64,000 bases of DNA from Hyphodiscus hymeniophilus (lineage: Eukaryota; Ascomycota; Leotiomycetes; Helotiales; Hyphodiscaceae): NCBI GenBank assembly GCA_016508695.1, contig VNKQ01000003.1:868001-932000 (forward strand), read 5' to 3'. A program made the position numbers and the translations under genes. The notes beneath the pieces were generated by a model. That model ran no database searches. It saw nothing but the letters and a program-made list of their open reading frames with translations, and had not been told where the DNA came from. Shown here piece after piece: positions 11,146 through 22,392 of this stretch (position 1 is the stretch's first letter; every line of letters begins with the position of its first letter).

Positions 11146-13994
11146 TCAAAGCCGAACAGTCGCGCCAATGCCTGAACCGACATACCAAACCGTTTCACTC
11201 CATTGACCAAGCCTTACCCCGACCGTTCCTTTTGCATCTAATTTTAATGTGCCCCCCAGAGCATTTTGAAGAGCTTCGTAACCAACGGAATCAATCGACC
11301 ATTCCACCGGTAGTTTCGGAGTTTGGCTTGATCCAGGTGGCACTTTGAAGGGGTAATCATAATCGATTCTCCCCACAGGTTCAGTGTGATTGTAAAAGGC
11401 TGTAGCATTTATCGTCTCGATGTATATACTGGTATATTGAAGTGGTGAAATAAGTGTAAATTGAGCCGTTGATGAGAACAAATGAAAAGTCGCGTCCTCA
11501 ATGAAATGAGGCTTATGGTCATCTTCATCGTCATCGTCATCATCGTCACCGTTGCCGGTGCTAGGTGTCGACAGTCTAGGTGTAGGAATCTCGATCTTGA
11601 ATTTGCTAAGTGCTTTGCCGAGCTTTGGCTGGTGGGGATAGTGTTCTCATGAAGTTGGAGTGTGAGTGTCGTGTTGAAGCCCGAGATGTACTGGGAGAGT
11701 AGCTCTCGCCCAATTTTGGCGGCTTTTTCTCCGCCGAAACCTGTTGGATCCCAGGTGGCTTCGATGAGAATATTGGTATTGTTTCCAGTTCTGACGAAGA
11801 TGTTCTTTGCTGTTGCATCACCGATGATAGATCCGTTGTTGAGTATGTGGAGGTTGAAGTTGGGAACTTCAGCAGTATACTCGGTTGGATTGGTGAAATT
11901 AACGAGTGCTTGGAGGTTGATGGAAGTTTTACCCGTGCTCAAGACCCTGAGATTACCAACTTTCGGCTTGAGATCCGAGCAGCCTTTACCTGCAGAGATC
12001 GCTAGAATCTCGTCAGCTTCGGTGCGGTCGAGTCGAAGAAAAGTAAACGGTGCGCTAACGTTTCACCGGAACGACTCCTTCAGCAGGCAAATCTTTGATG
12101 ACAAATTTGCCTAGAACGGTGGAAACCTCAACATCAACAACAGCAATTATCTTGAGGTTGACAGCTTCTCCAAACAGTATCGATTGCAAAACGTCCGTGA
12201 AGATATCATTATCTGTGATGTTTAAAGGTGCATCTTCGATCCGAGATTTGATTCTGAGGCCAGCCTCTTCGCCATCCTTGGCCTCAATTCGTTCCGAATC
12301 GGCAAATTGCCATTTTCGTAGATTAAGGACTCCAAGCTCGTCACCCTTGTAAGAGACGGTGGCATTGGCACGGACTCTTGTCACGTTGATGGCGAAATTC
12401 ATTTCTTTTGGTAGTCCAGCCTCGACAACGATAGTTCCAGATATTTGGGGGTTCGCTGCGTCTGAGCCTGGGTCCACCAATGGATTTGGGAGGCTGAACT
12501 TGGTATCCGTTAGGGAAAAATTGCGAATAAGCTTGTCAAAAGTCTTCCCAGGGAATGGTACCGGAACGGTAATGCTTGCTGCGAGTGCTGATATCCACTG
12601 CGGCGTTTCTGGGGAGGGCATAGAAGAACCACGAACAAACATTGTCGTGTCGTTGCCATGGATATAGTCGCTGAGAAGTAGATCCAGGGGAGATGAATCA
12701 GAATGTGGACAAGTCTTGATCAACATTTTGGGTAGATCCCGAACGATGCCACCTACGTCGACTTTGACATCTGAATATGGCTGAACGTCAATGACATCTG
12801 TAGTGGCATCCGCTAAACGAATGAAATCCTGGTCAAGTCCACAGTTTGGGACTAAGATATCGAAGCTCATAGGAGGAATGACGAGCCTGATAGGAAAATT
12901 GTTCACCAAAGAGAGCGAAACATCGGCAGCCATGCCCCTAAGGCCACTGGGCGAGACAGGAACATCTCGGAAGTTCAATCGAGTAATGTTGTATGCGGGA
13001 ATTGATGGAATGTCGTTACCTGCATACACGTCAGCATTGGCCATTACTATGGTACTGAAATAAAATTGAGGTAGTTTTGGTGACCCGTATAGGTCTAATA
13101 CTTATCAGACTACATACTAATCCAAAGGAATGATCGTTTCCATCAGGCCAGAAACTTTTCTCCTAGGTACAGCGAGGCAAAGGAATGGTAGAGAGAATGA
13201 CCTTCAAAGACCAATGATTCTGTAATAGTTTGGGATCCAAGGGAGAACAAGCCCGACTTCAAGCCAACGTCAGCTTTCCCCATCACTCGGACTTGGTCCA
13301 GTCGCCCTTCCAGCCAATCGTTAGCTACTCTTCGAATACCATCCACATCTCCCGGTTCTAAGGCAGTCAGGAAATCGATTCCGGTAGTGTGTCCATTTCG
13401 AATGTTGACGACTATTGGTGGGACATCGGCGGTGCCGATCAGAACATTGTCGTATTCTGGTAAATAGACCTCAACTCTGGACTCCTTGCTCTCAACCTCT
13501 CGAGCCATCCAAGTTCCAAAGCGTCCAAGGTTTCGAACGGCATTGTTCTTAACTCTCGATGCATCCATTCTGAAATTCGCCTGTACTCTTGCGACTACGC
13601 CAGTTGACGTAAAGTTATGTATCGACAGATTCGTTGGCTCTATCACCAGCGATTCTTTGGCATATTCCTCAACAATTGCAGGAGCAAAGAAAGCTGCTAT
13701 GATGATCCCAATTGCTACAACTCCTAGAACTATGATAGCAGCAACAGTCGGCCACCTTCGATTGCCTTTCGTAGATATTGTTGAGCCCCGACGCTGGGTC
13801 TGAAGCGTTCGAAGTGAAAAGGCTGCGGGTGATGGTATTCGTTCTCCTTCATCTTCCTCGGCGCCGTCATATCGAGGTGCGTCGTCGGATCGTGATAATA
13901 AAGGCGTGTCTTCATGAGATTCGTCTGAGCGGTTCGAATGCCTTGACGTCGCTCGTTCGCCGAGGAGTGGCGATGAGGCGTGGTCGTCTGACAT
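11146..13994 (-). CDS. TAG1: Tag1-like vacuolar membrane protein (DUF3712), apparent frameshift
   Basis: Family members are single-pass vacuolar membrane proteins; yeast Tag1 helps terminate autophagy. Exons 13994-13202, 13019-12060 and 11989-11146 (introns of 182 and 70 nt) would give about 865 aa. An acidic Ser-rich cytosolic N-terminus precedes a membrane segment at about residues 83-106 (TVAAIIVLGVVAIGIIIAAF). A large lumenal part follows with many N-glycosylation sequons and repeated LEA-like modules. Near 11612-11626 the frame breaks: the upstream frame ends TIPTS and the conserved continuation KLGKALSKFKIEIPTPRL is one base out, next to a CC run where CCC would restore it. As written, translation would run out of frame to a stop at 11409. 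It could be an assembly indel or a real lesion. Confidence 0.8.
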
Positions 13995-14291
13995 TGTGGA
14001 AGAACCCTAGATGTACACAGCTTCGAAGGAGGTTCCCGTATTACAGTGGGATTTTTTCAAATAATGTAAGTTGTGCTCTGCGTGAAAGAACAATGAGAGT
14101 CAATCGGTGACACTGAACGATGGTGATGTTGAGGTTGGAAGAGTGGCTGGCTTGCGTGGCGCGAGCCATCATGACGCGGGGTTGATCCATTGGCGGGTAG
14201 ATTCCGGGGTGCCTGAAACTTGATATGCTTGAAGCGATATCTTTCCTATTCTGGTGTTCTGGTTGTCATAGAGTTGGTAAGACATGATCGA

Positions 14292-14315
14292 AATCACTCA
14301 AACTTCTGAGTGATT
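14292..14315. repeat. inverted repeat, 9-bp arms, 6-nt loop
   Basis: AATCACTCA and TGAGTGATT are perfect reverse complements around AACTTC, and the flanks extend the symmetry imperfectly (TCGA on the left, CGAA on the right). It may be a dimeric factor site or a cruciform; neither is shown. Confidence 0.6.
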
Positions 14316-14698
14316 CGAATTATATCTACCATTTCTCGAAGTCTGAGATATCTTATTAGCGAAGTGCAGATTCAGACGCTGTAATGATCGCAGCTCATCA
14401 TTCATCACTCGAGCTAGTAATTAGAAACCACTACTGTACTGTGTAAAGTACAGTCACTGCATACAACCATCCACCTGTCAACTGAAGATTAGTCAGCTTC
14501 AGTACGACAATGAAGCTCACAGAAGTGTAGGCATGTATACCGCGGCTCTTCCCCAGACACATTGCTTAACTGGCTCCTATGAAGTTGAGAACCTGTACGA
14601 GCTGGAGCTTCCTTAGTTCTTATTCGCCATACTTCATCTGATCATCTTGTCGCTTGCGCCTTTGTAAGCCATCGTTGCGGTTTCTTGTATCTCCATGT

Positions 14699-14706
14699 TA
14701 TAAAAG
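14699..14706 (+). promoter_or_regulatory. TATA-like box upstream of methyltransferase remnant
   Basis: TATAAAAG lies 87 bp before the ATG at 14793, a spacing usual for a fungal core promoter. A TGAGTCA element (Gcn4/AP-1 type) follows at 14747-14753. Confidence 0.4.
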
Positions 14707-14792
14707 TGTTTTATCGTTGCATCTTCGTTTTTTCCTGCCTCTCCTTTGAGTCAAGGCTTATCTAAAGTTGCCTCCCAGACTGTTCACTTGTC

Positions 14793-15631
14793 ATGGCAGC
14801 GTTCACTCCTAAGCAATGTTTGCCACCAAGTCCCGCCTTAATGGCAGAGCTGATGGGTTATTGTTCACTCCAAATCGCTCATCAGACGGTCGCTCTGGCA
14901 GAGCCAAAGCCGGGTGCAATTGTGCTTGATAACGCCTGTGGAAATGGTGCTGTAACTCTTTCAATCATCAACGCCAAGAAACCCAGCGAAGTCACCATTC
15001 ATGCGACCGACTTGAATGCGAGAATGTGTGAAGTGACTGCTTCACAAGCAGCCTCAAAGGGCTGGGCTGATCCTGTTACTACCGCTGCAATGCCCGCAGC
15101 GGCTTTGACATTTGACGACAGTTCCTTTCTCCCACAGCTTTTCTAATTTCGTCAGTCAATCTGCAAGGAACGTAAAGATGGCAGAATTGATTTCAAGCCA
15201 CATTTATCGCACCCTGAAGCCTAGTGGCACCGTGATACTCCCTTCTTGGGCAACATATCCTCATATACCTGCAATCCTGGCAGCGCACGCTGCAACTAGA
15301 GGGCCCGACGTATTCCACGGTATGAGTAAGGTGGATTGGAATGATCCTTTCGTCTTGGAGAAATTACTGAGGGAGGCTGGGTTTGCAGATGCTCATGTGG
15401 AACAGCGCGAAGCTGTATGAGTGATACACGATTTAAGACGATGGTGCCTGATTGTGTGGAGTTGGTTTGGTGGGAACTGTATTGGGGGTTGGACAGGAAG
15501 ACGAAGGCAGGTTCCAAGAGGCCGTTGATATGATTTATGATGCATTGCTGAAGACCAAAGGCATTGAAATTGATGGCAAAGGAGGGGCCAGTATTAGACT
15601 GCTTGCCAATATTGAAATTGGGAAGAAGTAG
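14793..15631 (+). pseudogene. SAM-dependent methyltransferase, decayed by frame breaks
   Basis: The N-terminus resembles fungal class I methyltransferases of secondary-metabolism type: PSPALMAELMGYCSLQIAHQ, the SAM-binding motif I region VLDNACGNGAVTLSI and ATDLNARMCEVT. At about 15129-15135 the conserved FDDSSF to SHSFSNF passage needs one base removed; no good intron explains it. The next block (SHIYRTLKPSGTVILPSWAT) is intact to a stop at 15418-15420. Further family-like pieces in other frames follow: FKTMVPD near 15433, and FQEAVDMIYDALLKTKGIEI ending at 15631. At least two or three frame changes are needed, so I call it a pseudogene. Sequence error is an alternative for one break but unlikely for all of them. 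Confidence 0.65.
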
Positions 15632-16533
15632 GATTGGGCCTCATGCTTGAAGAGCGTCCCTGAGATTCGATACAGTCGAAGCTCTATAAAGACGTTTGCC
15701 TTGCGGGAAATCATGGGCCGTTACCAACTCCTTGATGTAGCACACGGCCCAGCTCCGTGTCTCAATCACTGCAATATCCAAGAATGCAAGACATTTTTTG
15801 TAGCCTCAATCGCCTAAATGCTTGGAGCGATTGAAATCTTTATGTCGAGGTCCACCTTTTCCAATAGTGGAATGTTCTCTTTGAAATATACCTTATGTCC
15901 TATTACTTCAAGGCTGAGGAAAGGTATGAGTATCTTGTAAGCACAGGCTCACTTTGCCCTGGCTCTCAAATCCGCTTCTTCAATACTGTATAGCCCAGCT
16001 CGCAGGAGTTGCGTTCAGACTCTCCCTCATCTCTAGAGAGCATCACTCCTACTCCATTCTGCGCTCTTTTCCTTGGATCGGCTTTCCCTTTGGTTATTTC
16101 TGGGTCTGTTTTCACACTTGTGATTGAAACAGAAAGTGGGTAAATGGTATGATTTTAACGTTAAAAATAAAAAATGCGTCTCTAATATAAAGTTGGTTTG
16201 GTGAAATTATTAGAAGGTAAGGCAGTGCTAAAGGGTCTGTATTTTCATCCGTGTATTTATCATCCAACAGCTCCCAACTTCTGCTGACCGTGTGCCAATC
16301 TTTGATTGGTAGGAGCTTACAGGGGGAGTACACCGATACCGATCTGATCTCCAGTGTGACTCGAGAATTTTGGAATTTATTGAAGAAACTGCTGGTCTCA
16401 GGATAAGTTGGTATTGCACCCTTTCTTAGCTTCTTTATTTCACTTTCTAGTCTATTCCCTTCGAGTAGGCCTCGAGCTTGCTCTCCTCTTCAATTGAAGT
16501 GCCATTTAACTCTCCAACACACAGAACCAAAAA
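15632..16533. other. intergenic, OTC upstream region
   Basis: I see no gene here. A TGACTCG element at 16357-16363, 171 bp before the OTC start, is a near match to the Gcn4/Cpc1 site. The last 60 bp before the ATG are pyrimidine-rich. Confidence 0.45.
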
Positions 16534-17677
16534 ATGCTCCCCCTCCGCCCCTCACGAACGACCTTCCATAAGCTATCGAAAGCGTCCAAACGCACCTACT
16601 CCTCCTCGACACCGCAAACCTCCCCATTCGCACCCCGTCATCTCCTCTCAATCGCAGATGTCACCCCTTCCGAACTCACCACCCTCGTCCGAAATGCCTC
16701 CACCTCCAAAACCGCCATTAAATCGGGCTCAGTGCCCAAGAATCTCCTTAACAGCCTGAACGGCAAGACAGTTGCGATGATGTTCAATAAACGCTCCACC
16801 CGTACTAGAGTTTCTACTGAAGCGGCAGTAGCAACGATGGGTGGCCATGCTATGTTCCTAGGAAAAGACGACATTCAACTCGGCGTCAACGAATCTCTCT
16901 ATGACACCTCTCTCATTATTTCGTCTATGACATCCTGTATGGTGGCTAGGGTCGGGCCACATTCCGATGTTGCGGACCTGGCGAAACATTCGAGCGTTCC
17001 TGTCATAAATGCATTGTCCAATGATTACCATCCTCTGCAGACCATTGCGGATTTTCTGACGATTCATGAAGCATACCCTTCTTCGTCGTCTCGGACTCTA
17101 TCTACCCCGACTTTGGGATTAGAGGGCTTGAAGATTGCTTGGATCGGAGACTCGAATAACGTCCTCTTTGACCTTGCGATCGGTGCCTTGAAACTCGGCG
17201 TCGATATCAGCGTTGCTTCACCTGAAGGCTACACCATTCCTCCCTCGATGCTGGAAATCATTCAATCCTCTGCAACCGGCGTTTCGTCTCCAGGCAAGCT
17301 TACACAGTCGTCCGTCCCAGAAGACGCAATCAAAAACGCTGACATTTTGGTCACGGATACATGGGTATCTATGGGACAAGAAGAGGAGAGCGCAAGGAGG
17401 CTGAAAGCTTTTGCTGGATATCAAATCACAAGTGAGTTGGCAAGGAGGGGTGGGGCGAAGGAGGGGTGGAAGTTCATGCATTGTTTGCCTAGGCATCCGG
17501 AGGAGGTTGCTGATGAGGTCTTCTATGGGCCGAGGAGTTTGGTTTTCCAGGAGGGTGAGAATAGGCTGTGGGCTGCTATTTGTAGGTTTTGGATCTCCTG
17601 AATCGGATTGGTTGGTGCTAACTATTGATGCAGCTGCTTTGGAAGGATTTGTGGTCAATAAGGGGAAAATCGTTTAG
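16534..17677 (+). CDS. ARG3: ornithine carbamoyltransferase, mitochondrial
   Basis: The enzyme makes citrulline from ornithine and carbamoyl phosphate in arginine synthesis (argB in Aspergillus). Exons 16534-17581 and 17634-17677 (52-nt intron) give 363 aa. A basic Ser-rich presequence of about 30 residues precedes FAPRHLLSIADVTPSEL. The carbamoyl-phosphate site is FNKRSTRTRVS, followed by YHPLQTIADFLT, the ornithine-loop VSMGQEEES and the catalytic HCLPRHPEEVADEVF. The C-terminal exon adds ALEGFVVNKGKIV. All key residues are present and the length is standard. Confidence 0.95.
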
Positions 17678-19812
17678 ATGGGATACCAAAAAGCTTTGTA
17701 TGGAGTTGGAATGGAAAATATCCCTCGGATTGAGATTAGTAGGCTCACCCAGGAGAAACCAAAAACGTTCTAATCACATTTGATTGCAGGCTGAGAACAG
17801 TGCCATGTTTTCAAACAGTTCTCATTTTCCCTCAAAAAATCTAGTAAGCGCAGATCCAGATCGTAGACACCACAGTGGGATGAAAGCAAATATTGCTTTG
17901 CTGTTTACCTAGCATTCTCACTACCCTCATTCATGGCAATGGACTCTACAAGCCCGGCCTCTCTTGGATGGTTGAGCTGCTGATGTTGTCAGTTTTCGCA
18001 CTTCGACGAAAGAGACGAAACCTTAGGCTGCCATTGAGTAAGCATGAGAAGTAAGAGACTTCGACCTGTATCATATGAAATTTCAGAAGACGTGAAAAAC
18101 CGCTCAAGGTAAATGAATGGGGCAATTGTTTCCCCAAGTACAGCTGCTGGTGGGAGAGGACAGTCGCGAGATCATCGCGAGTCACGTGTGTGATTTCGTC
18201 TAAATGAAGCTAAATCATTAGCGCCATAATTTGCTCGCCTTCAAATTTTCGTTCAAGCTTCCTTTACTAGAAACATCTCATCGTGCCATTTTTTGCTACG
18301 CATGCACTTGCTCCTTGATAACATAAGGGACTGCGAGTCAAGCGTAGCGACTGAAGGCGCGATATATTCGCAGTCCAACATACCCATGAATCGGCTTCAT
18401 TGCTATCAATTGATAGCAGCGGCTTCGAGCTCACAACTCGAAGTTCCATAGCCTTATTACATTCCCGGATATGCCAGAATGATCCGCCTTTTATAATCCT
18501 GGTGATTGCTCGAGTGAAAGCTCAATGGGCTCAGTGGGTTCGCTTAGTGCGTACATATCTATTTTTTGACATTCAATGGGCATGGAATTCGATTGATGTG
18601 GATGACTTGCGTCTGGATAAGTGTTTGGAGGGAGGGGTTTGGCACATAAGGGACCTTGTTGCCTTATGCGAAGGAGTTACAGGCAATAAATGACAGTGAG
18701 TGCTTGAGCAGTTGTTTTCGCTGTTGCATACGCCATTCTTGGTTTGGATCTTCAACATCGATTTTGCCTGCACCTTCTGCTCAGCAAAGGCAAAGGTGTC
18801 TGCTAAAAGACATAATGTCTAAACTGCCATGCACGTAACACACAACCACACAGACTACTTGGTCTTGGTGCAATGCTCTTGTGCTCTGGTGAGCTTTTTG
18901 TCTGCAAGACCTGCGCCAATATTCGGACCCTTGCTGCTACTTGGGGACTGGCACAGCTGGCTGTCATGCCGCATAGGAAAATCTCAATGAACGTATCACC
19001 TCCGATTGATTGCAAGAAATCCAGTCTGAGGTGTTTTAGTCCGATGACCTTTCTCTTGACAATAACCACCAACTTGACCGAGAAACTTTAACTTTCCTTT
19101 TCCCACATCTCTCTGCGCTGATGGTATATTGATCTCTGGGAAAATTGCAAAGCTCGCCTTGCACTGCATATCGATGTCGTGCTGGGGTAACTCCTCAAAT
19201 TCTTTCCCCTGGCCAGGGATGATGTTCTTCAAGCTTGGGAAAAAACAAATCACACGAGAAGCACTGAGGTTATTGCACTCTATCCTCACTGTTACTCCTA
19301 AAACGCATACTCAGATGGATTCCTAGCAGGTTTGAGCACAATGGAATTTTCAGCGTATCTGAAAGGCTACCTGCAGGGAAAATTGACAGATACTTGTTCA
19401 GACGGTTCTGGGAGAAAGGTATAAAAGGGGAGTGATCATTAAAGATGGGATTACTTTCAAAAGATTTCCTGGAGCCATTTCAGTGCTTCAAATTCGGCTG
19501 AGCGGAAATAAAGCTGTACCAAGTACGTAGCTATGCTAAGCTACCTTCGTAATCTGAATCATGAGCAATTGTTAATGGCAATGTGAGATGAATCAGGCAA
19601 CGGAGAAGATGGAAGAGACGCTGTCTCTGACGGAATAATATATTACTTCCAACAATTATTGATTTCCTGCGTGCTGATCAAAGCACCGGAACCTGGGGAG
19701 TCTGGCCAGGCCAGGCGCGCTAGCGAGACCTACGTACGACCTCGTTCGAGGTACCAAGGATCGAGGAATTCTACGATTGGAACACACTTACACCACCACC
19801 ATTCAATTCACC
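17678..19812. other. 2.1-kb intergenic, one long palindrome
   Basis: Only short, non-conserved frames of 60-100 residues occur on both strands and none chains with splice signals. An 18-bp palindrome lies at 18401-18418. The final part is the Rud3-like gene's promoter and leader. Confidence 0.5.
18401..18418. repeat. perfect 18-bp palindrome
   Basis: TGCTATCAATTGATAGCA reads the same on both strands without a spacer. It lies in a gene-free interval. A dimeric regulator site is possible; I have no evidence for any particular factor. Confidence 0.6.
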
Positions 19813-21774
19813 ATGTCTGCTGTCGCTCCTCTGGACCCATCCCAGAGCTCTTCATCAGGTTTGTCTGCCCGACCTGGTCATACCGTGAAGCAAGCACGGG
19901 AAATGCAACTAACACTCCACAGCTCCCAAGAAAAAGAACAACAAGAAGAAAAAGGGTGGGAAAACAAAGAGCAATGGGGATACCGTCAAAGAACAAGATG
20001 TTGAAAGGGATTCCCCAGAGAATTGGGACGTGGATGAGGAGGTGGAGGACGGCGAGAAATCTGCTGTGGTACGAGACACCTGTCCATTTGTCGAATCCTC
20101 AGTTGAGTGTTAGGAGGCACTGACTCGATTCACAGAATACTCCAAAGGATGGACAACTCCCAGGTGCCTCGAAGCTGCAAACCAATGGCCATGGCTCCAA
20201 GTCAACTAGCAATGGCCACCACGAGCCTTCAAGTCAACGAGAGCCAGACATATTAGAAGATAGTATAGCCAGTAATGCGTCAGATACGACCGATGCCAGC
20301 GTAAGATTTGAAGCTATGTCGCAAGAACGGGAAGCTCTTCGAGCGGAGGTAGGACAATTGCGCAAGTCACTAGAGGACATACAAGGGAAGCACAGCGAGG
20401 AAATAACCACCATCAAAGAGCAGCATTCAGATGAGCTATCTGCAGCTCACCAGAAGCACGCTGATGAATTATCTACAATGAAGAGTAGTCATACGGAGGC
20501 ATTGTCATCTGTCAAAACAGAGTTGGAAGAAACCGAGTCTGCCAAGGAACAAGCCGAGATCCAGTACCAGCACCTTCTTGGCCGTGTCAATACTATCAGA
20601 TCGAGTTTGGGGGAGCGTTTGAAGGCGGACAAAGAGGAGTTGGCGGAGGCTAAGGAGCAAATTGAGCAACTTGAATCTCATAACGAAAACCTTCAAAAGC
20701 AAGTGCAACGTTTAGAGAGCGATGTCAAGCGCCTCGAGGAGGATTCCAACGACTCTTCAAAAGAGCTGTCTAGTCTGCGGAATCGACACAACCTATCCCA
20801 GCAGAATTGGGTTCACGAACGAGAGGATCTGATGCAACAAACAAAGCATCTACGTGATGAAGCGGAAGCTGCGAAAGAGGCAATGGGCGATTGGGAAGTG
20901 TTGGCCATGGAAGAACGATCGATGAGAGAGGGCTTGACAGAGAGAGTTGCTGATATTGAGGAGCAATTTGAAGCCCAAAAAGAGGCTCTCGAAGCAGCTG
21001 TGGCTGAGAGAAACAACCAATCACAGACTGTAGACGGACTTCAGCGAGCTTTACAAGAAGTCCAGGAAGCTCGAAAACGAGAGCTACGTGAGATGGTAGA
21101 ATCCTACGAAGAGCAACTTCAAGATCTGAAGAAAGTTGTTCAAGAGTCAGATGCTCGGGCCTCAGAAGCGGATGCATCGAAGACCGCTTTACAAGCAGAA
21201 GTTGATCGATTGGCACCTTTTGAAAAAGAAATCAAGGAGAAGAATCTCCTGATTGGAAAGCTACGGCATGAAGCAATCGTCCTCAATGACCATCTCACGA
21301 AAGCTTTGAGGTTCCTCAAAAAGGCCAAGCCAGAGGATAACATCGACAGGTACACATGTAGTCCCTATACGCTCCCTACCTGATGCTGACTTTCACAGGC
21401 AAATCGTCACAAATCACTTCCTCCACTTCCTAGCTCTAGACCGTTCGGACCCGAAGAAATTCCAAATCCTGCAACTGATAGCAGCTCTCCTGAACTGGAC
21501 CGAAGACCAAAAACAGCAAGCTGGTCTCGCAAGGCCAGGCACATCTCACAGTAGTCTTAGATTGCCATCGTCACCATTTCACCGAACACCCAGCACACCG
21601 TCACTTTCCGCTGAGTTCTTCAACGAACCTCCAGCTACCAAAGAGTCACTAGCCGAACTCTGGACAGGGTTCCTTGAGCGCAGTGCGGAAGAGGGCTCGA
21701 CTGCAGGGAGTAGAAGTGGGAGTGTAAGCAGTTCAGTGCCACTAAGGCCTGATACAAGAGGTGGTGAGAGGTAA
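19813..21774 (+). CDS. RUD3: Rud3-like golgin with GRAB-type C-terminus
   Basis: Rud3 is a cis-Golgi coiled-coil tether bound through Arf1. Exons 19813-19858, 19923-20068, 20136-21349 and 21399-21774 give 593 aa. A Lys/Asn-rich basic patch (PKKKNNKKKKGGK) and an acidic, Ser-rich linker open the protein. Heptad-rich coiled coil spans about residues 120-440. The Arf-binding segment follows: KNLLIGKLRHEAIVLNDHLT then ALRFLKKAKPEDNIDR, and across the last intron QIVTNHFLHFLALDRSDPKK and FQILQLIAALLNWTEDQK. The tail is Ser/Thr/Pro-rich. The start at 19813 has a favourable CACC context and is needed for the first intron to work. Confidence 0.88.
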
Positions 21775-22392
21775 ATGTGAGGCTTAGCCCACGATGGATC
21801 GATTTTCTCGTGTATGATATAACATTGCGGCTGGCGTCGATGGTTTGGTGCGACAGGCATTTGCCTCGCAAACATAGTGGTGGCATCTTTTATGCATATC
21901 AGAACGGCTCACTTCTTCAAGTTGTAGTCATAATACACGAAGTGTGTCAGGAAGCAAACATTTAATCACGCATATGTGGTCGAAATGCAAACAATGGTGA
22001 GTCCCAATATGGACTCAATGCCCGTTGTTCATCTTAACAGCGAGTGCTGGCATTTTCGTCCTTGGACTCGTATAAAATCATTCCTATTATTGCCCTCATT
22101 GAGCAAGACTTGGGTGTCCCAAGAATAAACTACATCGCATTCGCTTTGATTCATCAGCTTCAGCTCGATGCATCTTATTCAGCATCCATGAAAGCCCATT
22201 ACTACCCTCAAACTCAATCTTGATCTATCCATCCCTTAACACAACATCTTTTACCTCATTACATAACTTCATACAAATAATAACACGTAGCCAAAACCGG
22301 ACACATCCTCATTCAAACGCCGCCGCGCAATCTATACCACACACTCAACCTCGCACTAACAAATCTGGCGAGCAAACAACTGCCAGCAAACA
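21775..22392. other. intergenic, nothing recognised
   Basis: This is the 3' flank of the golgin gene and the leader of the gene at 22393. The last 200 bp are C/A-rich and poor in G, as is common for fungal 5' leaders. Confidence 0.5.

Larger units (their letters stand above)
13995..14792. other. intergenic with inverted repeats and a TATA-like box
   Basis: This is the gap between the Tag1-like gene start and the methyltransferase remnant, which point away from each other. It holds a 9-bp inverted repeat (14292-14315), a 7-bp one (ACTGTAC at 14433-14439 with GTACAGT at 14448-14454) and a TATA-like box. I see no coding potential. Confidence 0.5.

Noticed and set aside
14793..17677. A secondary-metabolite cluster around the methyltransferase and OTC
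   Set aside because: No synthase, P450 or transporter accompanies them, the methyltransferase is broken and OTC is primary metabolism.
20770..21216. Leu/Ser-rich antisense frame within the golgin gene
   Set aside because: It is the mirror of coiled-coil codons on the plus strand, a common artefact.
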